NCBI GenBank assembly: GCA_021442845.1
Contig: JABUSD010000297.1
Span: 1 to 15,460 of the forward strand
DNA length: 15,460 bases
Source of the DNA: Holdemanella sp.
GTDB lineage: Bacteria; Bacillota_I; Bacilli_A; Erysipelotrichales; Erysipelotrichaceae
Reading direction: 5' to 3'
Numbering within the stretch: the first letter of the stretch is position 1; the number at the start of each line of letters is the position of its first letter. The position numbers and the translations under genes were made by a program. The notes under the pieces are model-generated. The model ran no database searches. It was not told where the DNA came from and saw only the letters and a program-made list of their open reading frames with translations. Positions 6,893-14,754 of the stretch are shown here, one piece after another.

Positions 6893-8152
6893 CTAATCCC
6901 TTTCTGTCAAAATAACGTTTTTCAACTTTTTCGTGAAATTTCCATCTTCATTTGCTTTTGTCTTTGCACGAATTGTATCAATACTTGCTTCCAATTCATT
7001 GTTGTTGACTGAAATCTTATCGCTATGACGAATTTCATTGATTTCATTCCATGCATATGCCATACCTAGACAACATACATAAGCACCACTGCGGGCACCC
7101 ATATTCATTTCCTCATAGACACGTGCATCGGCATTGAACTTCTTCTCTAATTCCTTGAATGTGGAGATATTAGCACCTTTTCCTGTTAATAGATAACGGC
7201 TCTTTGCCTTCTTAACGATTGGATCGCATGCATCATTTACCTGATCAATCCATGCCTGCATTTTTGGAAGTACGCTTTGAACTAGCTGCTTTTCGGTAAT
7301 TTCAATGCGTGTATCTTCTTTCTGTTCAATATAGACAATAATATCTTTTGCCTCTTCCACATCGCTTGTCAGTACATTCTGTAACAGTCTGTAGCTAACC
7401 GCATTGGAAAGAGCATATTCTTTCTGTAAATCTTCGATAAAAGACATATATCCCGTTTCAAGCGTGATTGTATTCATCATTCTACCTTTCTGGAATAATG
7501 AAATTGTACAGTGCTCTTCCTCTAGATCTACCTGAATCATTAAACGATCATAGCTCTGTACTAAGACAGCCGCCTGCTGGGCAATCGCATAGGAATCCAG
7601 GCATAAATCCAGAATTTCAAGATTTGCCTGTTCAACACAGCGGGCATAGGAATAAATGGTTTCTTTATCGGCATATAATAAATCGATATCCATATAGAAA
7701 TCTTCCGCATTCTTTGATACCGGAACTTTTCTTATTTCTTCATCATTTACAATATATAGAACACGGTTCGCATTGACAAATTCTACATCGTCCGATACTC
7801 TTCTTTGAATTGCCTTATTATATCCCTGCTGGATATGGAATAAACGGATGCTCTTTGTACCGTCATCCACCATCACATGGATTTTCTGGTTATTTCTCTG
7901 TACATTTACACTAGGAATAGCCAATAAGACGCGTTCAATACGATACCCTAGAGCTGCCTGCGCATTGGTAACAGCCTGTCGTATTGAAGTAACGACATTG
8001 GCTTCATCAACAATCTTCTGCTTAACAACACCTTGGCATTCTACGCTTTCCGTACGTAGGACATTGTAGCGTCCATCAAATATTTCCAAAACGACAAGTC
8101 GGATTTCCTGATCTGCAATTTCTAAGGATGCATATACTTTTTTCTTACTCAT
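6893..8152 (-). CDS. ftsA: Divergent FtsA-like division protein
   Basis: FtsA is an actin-like ATPase that tethers FtsZ to the membrane. Position directly before ftsZ, length (419 aa) and the C-terminal segment NFTKKLKNVILTERD, a plausible amphipathic membrane-targeting helix, support the call. The sequence is strongly divergent. The phosphate-1 region reads ASLEIADQEIRL instead of the usual DIG(S/T) pattern. The phosphate-2 region at 205-220 reads QVDLEEEHCTISLF where DxGGGTTD is expected. The third site (TGKGANIS, 323-330) is partly kept. ATP binding may thus be weakened or altered. AAAGGAG lies 7 bases before the ATG. The gap of 82 bases from pbpB contains a possible extra promoter. Confidence 0.88.
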   Translation of the reverse strand: MSKKKVYASLEIADQEIRLVVLEIFDGRYNVLRTESVECQGVVKQKIVDEANVVTSIRQAVTNAQAALGYRIERVLLAIPSVNVQRNNQKIHVMVDDGTKSIRLFHIQQGYNKAIQRRVSDDVEFVNANRVLYIVNDEEIRKVPVSKNAEDFYMDIDLLYADKETIYSYARCVEQANLEILDLCLDSYAIAQQAAVLVQSYDRLMIQVDLEEEHCTISLFQKGRMMNTITLETGYMSFIEDLQKEYALSNAVSYRLLQNVLTSDVEEAKDIIVYIEQKEDTRIEITEKQLVQSVLPKMQAWIDQVNDACDPIVKKAKSRYLLTGKGANISTFKELEKKFNADARVYEEMNMGARSGAYVCCLGMAYAWNEINEIRHSDKISVNNNELEASIDTIRAKTKANEDGNFTKKLKNVILTERD

Positions 8153-8178
8153 CTTTTGTCTCCTTTTACTACTAATCT

Positions 8179-8206
8179 ATCATACCATAAAAACACGATT
8201 TGTACG
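8179..8206 (-). promoter_or_regulatory. Possible internal promoter for ftsA-ftsZ
   Basis: An extended -10, TGGTATGAT (hexamer at 8184-8179), with a weak CGTACA 16 bases upstream at 8206-8201. It lies in the only sizeable gap of the cluster, before ftsA, and could allow extra ftsAZ expression. Confidence 0.45.
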
Positions 8207-8234
8207 GTATAAAATTATATTAAATTATGTGATT

Positions 8235-10418
8235 TTAAGAAAGTTCTACGGCTAAGGCACCATTTTTTTCAATTGGCTTGCCAACTTCTATGCTTTGTGC
8301 AGATACGATACCAGAACCACTGCTCTGCAGGGTTAAACCGGCCAATCGACAGAATGAAGCTACATCACGATATGTCCATCCAATCATATTTGGCATCGTT
8401 ATATTTTCACCATCTGTCAATAGGAAAATCCTATCATTTGAGTTGACAGTCGAAGATGCCACTGGATATTGCGAGATGATATTGCTTCCATCGCCAATGC
8501 ATACAGTCTGTACCTTCATGGAATTGTATTTGCCTTGTGCATAGCTGATAGTATGATTGATAAAGCTAGGCATTACATAGGTTTCCCAGCCTTCCTGTTC
8601 CTCACTTTTTGTCGCAACTTCATTTCCGTTTATATTGTTGGCAATCAAGGCAGCCTGCATAATCTGCTGGAACTGGATAGGTGAATAGTTCAAATAGTTT
8701 GTGGAAATCATACCCCAATAGACCATGATCTTTGGATCATCATAAGGGGCTGCTGCCATGATGGATGAAGTAAATGTATCCGTACTATATGTATGGGTTT
8801 CTTCATCATAGATTTCCCCTGTACCTGTCTTGGCAATCATATCCACACCATCGATTTTAAAGCGTTCCCCTGACATGCCTTCATCCAGGACATGACGCAT
8901 CATTGTACACATCTTATTGGCGGTTTCCTTAGTAATTGGTGTTCCAACAACTTCGGTATCATATGTTTCAATCGGCTGTCCCGTTGTACTATCCACAATG
9001 GCGGATACAACATGGGGCTTGACCATCTTGCCATCGTTAAAGATTGCGGTATATGCCTGGGCAAGCTGCAATACAGTAATAGAGCTTGCCTGACCAAATC
9101 CACTTGATAGATATCCCATGGGAATATCCAATGATTTCCATCCCGTTACTTCCGAGATGAATGGTGCATCTACCGTCTGGAAGAAACCGAATTTATCCAA
9201 ATATTTATCAAACTGTTTATATTGTATATAATTGGCTAATAATTCACAGATACCGACATTGGATGAATGGGCAAATCCATCTTCAAAGGTCAAAGTACCA
9301 TAGTCATTTCCCAAGGCATCTCGAATGGTTGGATACCCCGTTTCAATGCCATCAACACGGTTGATCTTTCCGGTATTTGGATCATATCCATAATCAAACT
9401 GACCAGCACGATATTTTGTGTTCTCGGGAAATACCCCCGTATCCAGAGCTGTCGCATAGGTAAAGGTCTTCATAACCGATCCTGGTTCATACGACATCTC
9501 GGAAATATTATCGGTATAATTGGGAATCTCTTCGTGGGTATTCTGATCAAAAGTAGGATAGCTGGCCCATGCCAGAATATTCCCTGTCTCACACTCCATA
9601 ACGATGCACCATGCTCGTTTCGCATTGTTTAGAAGCATCGTTTCCTTCATGGCACTTTCTACTGTTGTCTGTAAGTTGGAATCAAGCGTCAATACAACAT
9701 TGTTTCCATCTTCGGCCTGCTCATAGATAATTTCTGTACCTGGAAGAATATCTCCATATATTGTACGCTGGTATGCCTTTAATCCATCCTTACCACTTAA
9801 TACATCATTTAAGGTTGACTCAAGTCCCATTTTCCCGACGATTTTCTGTTCATCTTCATCATAGGAAGCAAAGCCAATCAGATTGGAAGAATATGGCGTA
9901 ACCGGATAGCTTCGGTTGACCGCATCAATAAAATGGATTCCTGGAAGATTCAACGCATCCACCTTTTCCATCGTTTCCTTATCAAGACGCTTTGTCCCTG
10001 CCCCTAATTCTGTCTGGGTCAGATTCGCGTCAATTGCCCTATCTAAAGTCGCCTGCAATGTATCCTTATCAAGATCCAGTACCTTTGCCAGCTTCTTAGC
10101 GGTTTTCTTTGTATCTTTTACATAATCCGCTTTTCCATCCTCATCGACAATGCTTGTGTCCAGATAGGCTACAATTGTATAGGCCTTGATTTCCTGGGCA
10201 ATAACCGTATAGTTGCGGTCATAAATCGTACCACGTTTCGCATTGACATTTGCCTTTATAAAAGAAGAAGCAATACGCGAATCATATACATCATTCTGTG
10301 ACCATATATGCTTATGGGTAAACATGGTAAAAAGAACATTAGCTACCACTAATGTTCCAACTACCAACATACTGATTGTAATTCCGACAAGCTTATTGTT
10401 TGTATGCTTTATGTTCAT
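8235..10418 (-). CDS. pbpB: Division-specific penicillin-binding protein (FtsI/PBP2B class) with PASTA domains
   Basis: A septal peptidoglycan transpeptidase of 727 residues. It has a short cytoplasmic tail and a single N-terminal membrane anchor (about 11-32). A class B dimerisation domain begins at RGTIYDRN (62-69). The transpeptidase domain carries all three catalytic motifs: SVMK with Ser314 and Lys317, SSN at 385-387 and KTG at 530-532. Two C-terminal PASTA-like repeats lie at about 617-670 and 671-727; the second starts ITMPNMIGWTYRDVASF. PASTA domains are typical of the Gram-positive division PBP. Beta-lactams target this class. The start is the first in-frame ATG after a stop; a modest GGA lies 9 bases before it. 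It follows ftsL by 50 bases. Confidence 0.96.
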   Translation of the reverse strand: MNIKHTNNKLVGITISMLVVGTLVVANVLFTMFTHKHIWSQNDVYDSRIASSFIKANVNAKRGTIYDRNYTVIAQEIKAYTIVAYLDTSIVDEDGKADYVKDTKKTAKKLAKVLDLDKDTLQATLDRAIDANLTQTELGAGTKRLDKETMEKVDALNLPGIHFIDAVNRSYPVTPYSSNLIGFASYDEDEQKIVGKMGLESTLNDVLSGKDGLKAYQRTIYGDILPGTEIIYEQAEDGNNVVLTLDSNLQTTVESAMKETMLLNNAKRAWCIVMECETGNILAWASYPTFDQNTHEEIPNYTDNISEMSYEPGSVMKTFTYATALDTGVFPENTKYRAGQFDYGYDPNTGKINRVDGIETGYPTIRDALGNDYGTLTFEDGFAHSSNVGICELLANYIQYKQFDKYLDKFGFFQTVDAPFISEVTGWKSLDIPMGYLSSGFGQASSITVLQLAQAYTAIFNDGKMVKPHVVSAIVDSTTGQPIETYDTEVVGTPITKETANKMCTMMRHVLDEGMSGERFKIDGVDMIAKTGTGEIYDEETHTYSTDTFTSSIMAAAPYDDPKIMVYWGMISTNYLNYSPIQFQQIMQAALIANNINGNEVATKSEEQEGWETYVMPSFINHTISYAQGKYNSMKVQTVCIGDGSNIISQYPVASSTVNSNDRIFLLTDGENITMPNMIGWTYRDVASFCRLAGLTLQSSGSGIVSAQSIEVGKPIEKNGALAVELS

Positions 10419-10468
10419 TTCAAATCATCCATTCCGTTGTTCATTAATGACAATAACCATTATATCAA

Positions 10469-10780
10469 TTATTGTACATCAATGATATAGATATTGTTCT
10501 GATTGTCTTTTACGCTGTTATCCAGCATACCTAATAATCGAGTCTTGTTTTGAAGCGCATTGATTTCAGTTTCAAGCTGGCTTACCTCTTCCTGTTTAGC
10601 GCTGACAGTCGCCTGAAGCTGCTGTGCTTCCTTCTGCAATGTAATATTCATTGAGTGAATTTTAAGTTTGCTTGTTACGTAGAAGGCCATAGATAAGACA
10701 AAGACAAGAACAACCAATAATTCTAGTCGAATACTTCTTCTTTTCTTTTTATTATGTAACTTCTTTTTTCTATTCAACAT
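10469..10780 (-). CDS. ftsL: FtsL-like septum protein
   Basis: FtsL is a small bitopic component of the divisome that works with the DivIC/FtsB class of proteins and activates the septal synthase. The 103-residue product has a very basic N-terminus (MLNRKKKLHNKKKRR), one membrane helix at about 20-36 and an extracellular coiled coil at roughly 44-82 with heptad leucines. Primary sequence is poorly conserved in this family, so the call rests on topology, size and position between rsmH and the PBP gene. AAGGAGG lies 9 bases upstream and contains the rsmH stop, so expression is coupled to rsmH. Confidence 0.88.
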   Translation of the reverse strand: MLNRKKKLHNKKKRRSIRLELLVVLVFVLSMAFYVTSKLKIHSMNITLQKEAQQLQATVSAKQEEVSQLETEINALQNKTRLLGMLDNSVKDNQNNIYIIDVQ

Positions 10781-10794
10781 ATTGCTGTTCCTCC

Positions 10795-11718
10795 TTATAT
10801 CTTTTCAATCCCTCGAAGCTTCGCTGAATGCGATCTATTATTTAGCTCAAGTTCATCTTGTGTGGCAACAACCGGTTTCCGGTTAATTAGCCTGAATTCT
10901 AAATTTTCTATCCCAGTTACAGGTAATCGCTTATCGACTTTCTTAGGAACCCCTTTTTCCTTGAATACATTCTTCACAAGGCGATCTTCTAAAGAATGGA
11001 AAGTGATAATTACGAATCGCCCACCCGGTGCTAATCGTTTTAGCCCCTCTTCCAAAACGATCTCGAGCTGACTTAATTCCTGATTTACTTCGATTCGTAT
11101 TGCCTGAAAAACCTGCTTAGCTGGATGCCCCTTTTTCTTAAGAACTTTCATTGGAAGACAGCTCTTAATCACATCCACTAATTCAAATGTTGTATCAATT
11201 GGTTTTTCTTCACGAATCTGTACAATTTTCGAAGCGATTTTTGATGCGAATGGTTCTTCCCCATAACATCTGAATATCCTTTCCAGTTCTTCCTTAGAAT
11301 ATTCATTGACAACTTTCCAGGCATCCAGTTCGCTCATCTGATCCATACGCATATCCAGTCTGGCATCCATTCGATAGCTGAAGCCCCTATTTTCATCATC
11401 GAACTGTGGACTTGATACCCCTAGGTCCATGAAAATTCCATCAACCTTATCAATTCCCTGTGCATCCAGAATGGTTCCTAAATGTTCAAATGTATCATGA
11501 ATGATTGTAAAGTTAGAACCGATAGCTTCTAAACGTGGCCTGCTTTCCTGGATTGCCTGCATATCGCAGTCAATGGAATACAAATGCCCCTGTCTGCATC
11601 GCTTCAGGATTTCACTGCTGTGGCCCCCTCTGCCAAGTGTGCAATCCACATAGATTCCATCATCTTTTATTTGAAGCATCGCAATGGATTCTTCCAATAG
11701 AACACTGAAGTGCTTCAT
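10795..11718 (-). CDS. rsmH: 16S rRNA (cytosine-1402-N4)-methyltransferase
   Basis: RsmH (MraW) uses S-adenosylmethionine to methylate N4 of C1402 in the ribosomal decoding centre. The 307-residue protein has the usual length. It shows the N-terminal HFSVLLEESI, the SAM-binding YVDCTLGRGGHS at 23-34, FMDLGVSSPQFD at 96-107, FQAIRIEVNQEL around 205-216, ITFHSLEDR and the C-terminal NRSHSAKLRGIEK. All are hallmarks of the family. Its ATG lies one base after the mraZ stop and has no close strong ribosome site (GGAG is 14 bases away), so translation likely depends on mraZ. The stop overlaps the ftsL ribosome site. Confidence 0.98.
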   Translation of the reverse strand: MKHFSVLLEESIAMLQIKDDGIYVDCTLGRGGHSSEILKRCRQGHLYSIDCDMQAIQESRPRLEAIGSNFTIIHDTFEHLGTILDAQGIDKVDGIFMDLGVSSPQFDDENRGFSYRMDARLDMRMDQMSELDAWKVVNEYSKEELERIFRCYGEEPFASKIASKIVQIREEKPIDTTFELVDVIKSCLPMKVLKKKGHPAKQVFQAIRIEVNQELSQLEIVLEEGLKRLAPGGRFVIITFHSLEDRLVKNVFKEKGVPKKVDKRLPVTGIENLEFRLINRKPVVATQDELELNNRSHSAKLRGIEKI

Positions 11719-11719
11719 A

Positions 11720-12154
11720 TTAGATGAAATACTCCGTTAGACTCTCAGCAAGTTCTTCAAACATACCTTCCTCTTCGGCATCTTCGATAGCTTTCCATCT
11801 ATCCTTAGCCCAGATTTCAATATGATTGGCTACACCGATAATCATGCATTCCTTTTCTAATTTAGCCAAAGAAGTCAATGACGATGGAATCAGAATTCTT
11901 CCTTGACCATCAATTTCGCAGTCCGTTGTCTTTGATAGAACATCACGCATATAGTGACGTGCATTCTTATTGGTAGATGGCAAACTTGATAGTTTCGCAA
12001 ATACAACTTCCCATTGAGCCATTGTATATACATTCAGACATCCATCAAGTCCACGGCTGACAACAACATGTTCACCTAACTCATCACGAAACTTTGCTGG
12101 CATTATCAATCGCCCCTTACGATCAATATTGTGCTCATATTCGCCCATGAACAT
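11720..12154 (-). CDS. mraZ: Transcriptional regulator MraZ
   Basis: MraZ is a ring-forming DNA-binding protein with two SpoVT-AbrB folds that controls its own division cluster. Both halves carry the DxxxR signature: DRKGR in the N-terminal half and DGQGR in the C-terminal half, each followed by a hydrophobic-Pro segment (LIMP, LIP). From the ATG at 12154 the product is 144 residues, normal for the family, starting MFMGEYEHNID. A GTG nine bases further upstream is in frame but lies in the ribosome site GGGAGGTG, so 12154 is preferred. It is the first gene of the cluster. Three operator-like repeats lie immediately upstream. Confidence 0.98.
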   Translation of the reverse strand: MFMGEYEHNIDRKGRLIMPAKFRDELGEHVVVSRGLDGCLNVYTMAQWEVVFAKLSSLPSTNKNARHYMRDVLSKTTDCEIDGQGRILIPSSLTSLAKLEKECMIIGVANHIEIWAKDRWKAIEDAEEEGMFEELAESLTEYFI

Positions 12155-12162
12155 GTGTTTCA

Positions 12163-12168
12163 CCTCCC
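12163..12168 (-). promoter_or_regulatory. Ribosome binding site deciding the mraZ start
   Basis: GGGAGG, 8 bases before ATG 12154. It overlaps the last MraZ-box repeat, so operator and ribosome site share bases. Confidence 0.85.
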
Positions 12169-12193
12169 ACTTTCTGACACTTTCTGCTACTTT
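12164..12193 (-). promoter_or_regulatory. MraZ box: three 10-bp direct repeats
   Basis: Minus strand, end to end: AAAGTAGCAG (12193-12184), AAAGTGTCAG (12183-12174), AAAGTGGGAG (12173-12164). The 10-bp period fits one helical turn. Tandem AAAGTG repeats with three-base gaps are the known type of MraZ operator in mollicutes. The box lies just after the predicted transcription start, so bound MraZ could block initiation or early elongation, or activate as reported in Mycoplasma; the direction is not visible here. Confidence 0.85.
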
Positions 12194-12201
12194 GCACCAC
12201 T

Positions 12202-12230
12202 ATTATAACTGTTTTATGCATTTTAAACAA
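12202..12230 (-). promoter_or_regulatory. Promoter of the division cluster
   Basis: TTGTTT at 12230-12225, a 17-base spacer, and a perfect TATAAT at 12207-12202. The predicted start near 12195 directly abuts the MraZ repeats. Confidence 0.8.
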
Positions 12231-12288
12231 TAAAAAGAATGTGTTTTTTTAGGTTTTTTATAGAAATGTACTAATCTTTATAGGTTTT

Positions 12289-12297
12289 TGATATAAT
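12289..12297 (+). promoter_or_regulatory. Extended -10 promoter of the lactate permease
   Basis: TGATATAAT, a TGn extension joined to a perfect TATAAT at 12292-12297. No good -35 is seen, which is common for extended -10 promoters. The start would fall near 12304, giving a short leader with AGAGGAG 10 bases before the ATG. Confidence 0.6.
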
Positions 12298-12320
12298 TCA
12301 AGAAGAGGAGAGATAAGATT

Positions 12321-13847
12321 ATGAGTTTTGTATTTTTTTTACTGGGTCTAATGCCCATACTTTGGTTAATCTTTGCGCTTATCGTATTAAAGTGGCCTAC
12401 ACCTAGAGCTGCTTTTGGATCTTTGCTTCTATCTATTCTTTTAGGAATGTTCATCTGGAAACTGAACACAATCGAGGCCCTTAGCGCTACATTAGAAGGA
12501 TGCCTAATGGCTTTATGGCCAATTGTACTCGTTATTGTGGCGGCCATCTTTACATATAATCTGACCGTCCGTACAGGAGGAATGGAAACAATCAAGGCAA
12601 TGATGACATCTGTCACAAGTGACAAGCGACTGCTTGTTTTGATTCTTGCCTGGTGCTTTGGAGGATTCATGGAAGGAATGGCTGGATTTGGTACCGCGAT
12701 TGCGATTCCAGCAGGTATGTTAGTTGCCTTAGGATTTGAGCCTTTATTTGCCTGTCTGGTATGCCTGATTGCCAATGGAGTTCCAACCCCATTTGGTTCC
12801 ATCGGTATTCCAACGGTTACCCTTGCCAATCTGTTAGGTCTTGAAAATACCGTATTATCGTCTATCACAACACTGCAGTTGGCTCCATTCATTCTTCTAT
12901 GCCCAATTCTGATTGTGATGGTTACAGGCGGTGGCATCAAAGGATTAAAGGGCGTTACAGGCATTACCCTGGCTTCAGGTATCAGCTTTGTCATTCCGCA
13001 ATTTATCGTTGGTAAATTCGTTGGTGCTGAACTAGCTGTTGTTGTAGGAAGTGTATGTTCCTTGCTTGTAACAATTCTTCTTTCCATGAAGAAAAAACCA
13101 GATCCTGCCTACCAGATTGAAATAACGGGTAAACAGAAGCTGGATTTCAATACATGTCTAAAGGCATGGAGCCCATTTATCTGCATCTTTGTATTCTTAT
13201 TATTGACATCAAAATTAGTGGCTCCTATCAATACGTTCCTTGCCCAGTTCGCATCCCAGATTGTTGTATACCAGGGAGCAAATCCAGGAACGATTACCTT
13301 CTCCTGGATCAATACCCCAGGGGTATGGATTTTTATATCCGCATTGATTGGTGGATTGATTCAGAAAGCTTCTTTCCAGGATTTCAAGGAAGTATTCATC
13401 GCCACTTTAAAACAGCTAAAGCCAACCGTGATTACGATGATGTCTGTATTAGGATGTGCTAAGGTTATGGGATATTCAGGAATGATTGCTTCCATCGCCA
13501 GCTTTGTCGTTGCGATTACTGGTCCATTCTATCCAATTGTTGCCCCATGGATTGGTGCCTTAGGTGCTTTTGTAACCGGGTCAGGAACAAGTTCAGGTGT
13601 ATTCTTTGGAGCGGTACAGAACAGTGCTGCCCAGTCGTTAGGATCCAATCCATACTGGATGGTTGCCTTGAACTCATTGGGTGTTGCTGCAGGTAAGATG
13701 TTGTCTCCACAAAGCATTGCCATCGCTCTAAGCGCTGTAGGTGGACAAGGACAGGATTCCAAGCTATTGACAAAGATTCTTCCTTATGGAGGTCTATTCC
13801 TTGTTCTGATGTCCATTCTTGCCTACTTTGGAAATATGCTATTCTAA
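12321..13847 (+). CDS. lctP: L-lactate permease family transporter
   Basis: An inner-membrane carrier of the lactate permease family (LctP/LldP), which moves L-lactate, D-lactate or glycolate with protons. The 508 residues form roughly 12-14 membrane helices. The family stretch GGFMEGMAGFGTAIAIPAG lies near residues 113-131. Other family segments are GVPTPFGSIGIPT, TGSGTSSGVFFGAVQNSA and NSLGVAAGKMLSPQSIAIA. It is slightly shorter than E. coli LldP. It is the only clear plus-strand gene here, divergent from mraZ with 166 bases between the start codons and convergent with the YitT gene. No lactate dehydrogenase or regulator gene is adjacent, so the direction of transport (uptake or export of fermentation lactate) cannot be told. 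Confidence 0.95.
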   Translation: MSFVFFLLGLMPILWLIFALIVLKWPTPRAAFGSLLLSILLGMFIWKLNTIEALSATLEGCLMALWPIVLVIVAAIFTYNLTVRTGGMETIKAMMTSVTSDKRLLVLILAWCFGGFMEGMAGFGTAIAIPAGMLVALGFEPLFACLVCLIANGVPTPFGSIGIPTVTLANLLGLENTVLSSITTLQLAPFILLCPILIVMVTGGGIKGLKGVTGITLASGISFVIPQFIVGKFVGAELAVVVGSVCSLLVTILLSMKKKPDPAYQIEITGKQKLDFNTCLKAWSPFICIFVFLLLTSKLVAPINTFLAQFASQIVVYQGANPGTITFSWINTPGVWIFISALIGGLIQKASFQDFKEVFIATLKQLKPTVITMMSVLGCAKVMGYSGMIASIASFVVAITGPFYPIVAPWIGALGAFVTGSGTSSGVFFGAVQNSAAQSLGSNPYWMVALNSLGVAAGKMLSPQSIAIALSAVGGQGQDSKLLTKILPYGGLFLVLMSILAYFGNMLF

Positions 13848-13855
13848 TAAAACAC

Positions 13856-13887
13856 AAAAGCTCTGGATTTTTCTCCAGAGCTTTTTT
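13856..13887 (+). terminator. Bidirectional intrinsic terminator between lctP and yitT-like gene
   Basis: AAAAGCTCTGGA, loop TTTTTC, TCCAGAGCTTTT give a 12-bp stem followed by T residues on the plus strand. The minus-strand reading also ends in TTTTG then TTTTA, so it can serve both convergent genes. Confidence 0.93.
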
Positions 13888-14754
13888 CTATAGTCGTTTT
13901 TCAAATCCGCCCGTGATATTCTGTCCTTCGGATAGAATGACAAAGGCATTGGGATCCACTTCATTCAATATCTTATATAAACGACGGATTTCATATTTAT
14001 TGATAGCAGTAAACAAAATATACTGGTCCGTTTCTGTATAGGCACCTTTTCCCATCCAGTATGTAACACCACGTCCCATACGAGTCATGATATCTTCTTT
14101 GATTTCGGGATGTTTCGTGAAAATCATAGCGGTAATATTGATATTCTGATAATGCACTCTATCGCATACAAAGTACATGATAAATACATACATGATAGAA
14201 TAGATAGAACTCTGCACATCAAATATCAGAGCATATATACTAAATAATACCGCATTCAATACAATCGAAAGCTTTCCTACCGAAAAGTTTGGTCTTGTCT
14301 TAGAGAAATATACACCTAATATATCCATTCCTCCTGCACACCCTGAACTTCTTAAGCACAATCCGATTCCAATACCTCCCATAACAGCGCCTGCGATTAC
14401 ATTGGATAAGGGATCTGGCATAATCACCGTTCCAAACTTTGGTAGAATTGACATTGTAATTGTCTGGGTAATGACACTGACCAGCGTCTTTGAACAGAAT
14501 CCCTTTGAAATGGTACGGAATGCCAACAGGAACAAAGGAATGTTGATTGCCATATTGATAATACCGGCTGAATCAAAGGAAGCTGGAAGTGTGATAAACT
14601 TTCTAAGAAAATAATCAATCAATTGGGCGGTACCAAAAATACCTCCTGTATTCAAGCCATTGGGTGTGATAAAGAAATAGATTCCCAATATAAACAATAT
14701 ACTTCCTGCAATGACCTGCAGATATTTAAATATTTCATTATTCTCCAGTTTCAT
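13888..14754 (-). CDS. YitT family membrane protein
   Basis: A 288-residue membrane protein. The N-terminal two thirds are a DUF161-type bundle of about five to six helices with GLNTGGIFGTAQLI (near 33-46) and SSGCAGGMDILGVYFSK. The C-terminal third is a soluble DUF2179 domain, seen in MGRGVTYWMGKGAYT, YEIRRLYKIL, VDPNAFVILSEG and a final GGFEKR. Members are widespread in Firmicutes, and their transport role is not firmly known. AGAGGA lies 5 bases before the ATG. The gene overlaps the upstream methyltransferase by 17 bases, so they are co-transcribed. Confidence 0.92.
   Translation of the reverse strand: MKLENNEIFKYLQVIAGSILFILGIYFFITPNGLNTGGIFGTAQLIDYFLRKFITLPASFDSAGIINMAINIPLFLLAFRTISKGFCSKTLVSVITQTITMSILPKFGTVIMPDPLSNVIAGAVMGGIGIGLCLRSSGCAGGMDILGVYFSKTRPNFSVGKLSIVLNAVLFSIYALIFDVQSSIYSIMYVFIMYFVCDRVHYQNINITAMIFTKHPEIKEDIMTRMGRGVTYWMGKGAYTETDQYILFTAINKYEIRRLYKILNEVDPNAFVILSEGQNITGGFEKRL

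Noticed and set aside
12278..13087. A 269-codon open frame antisense to the lactate permease
   Set aside because: It mirrors the codon pattern of lctP, has Pro/Thr/Ile-rich low-information sequence and no ribosome site or family motif.
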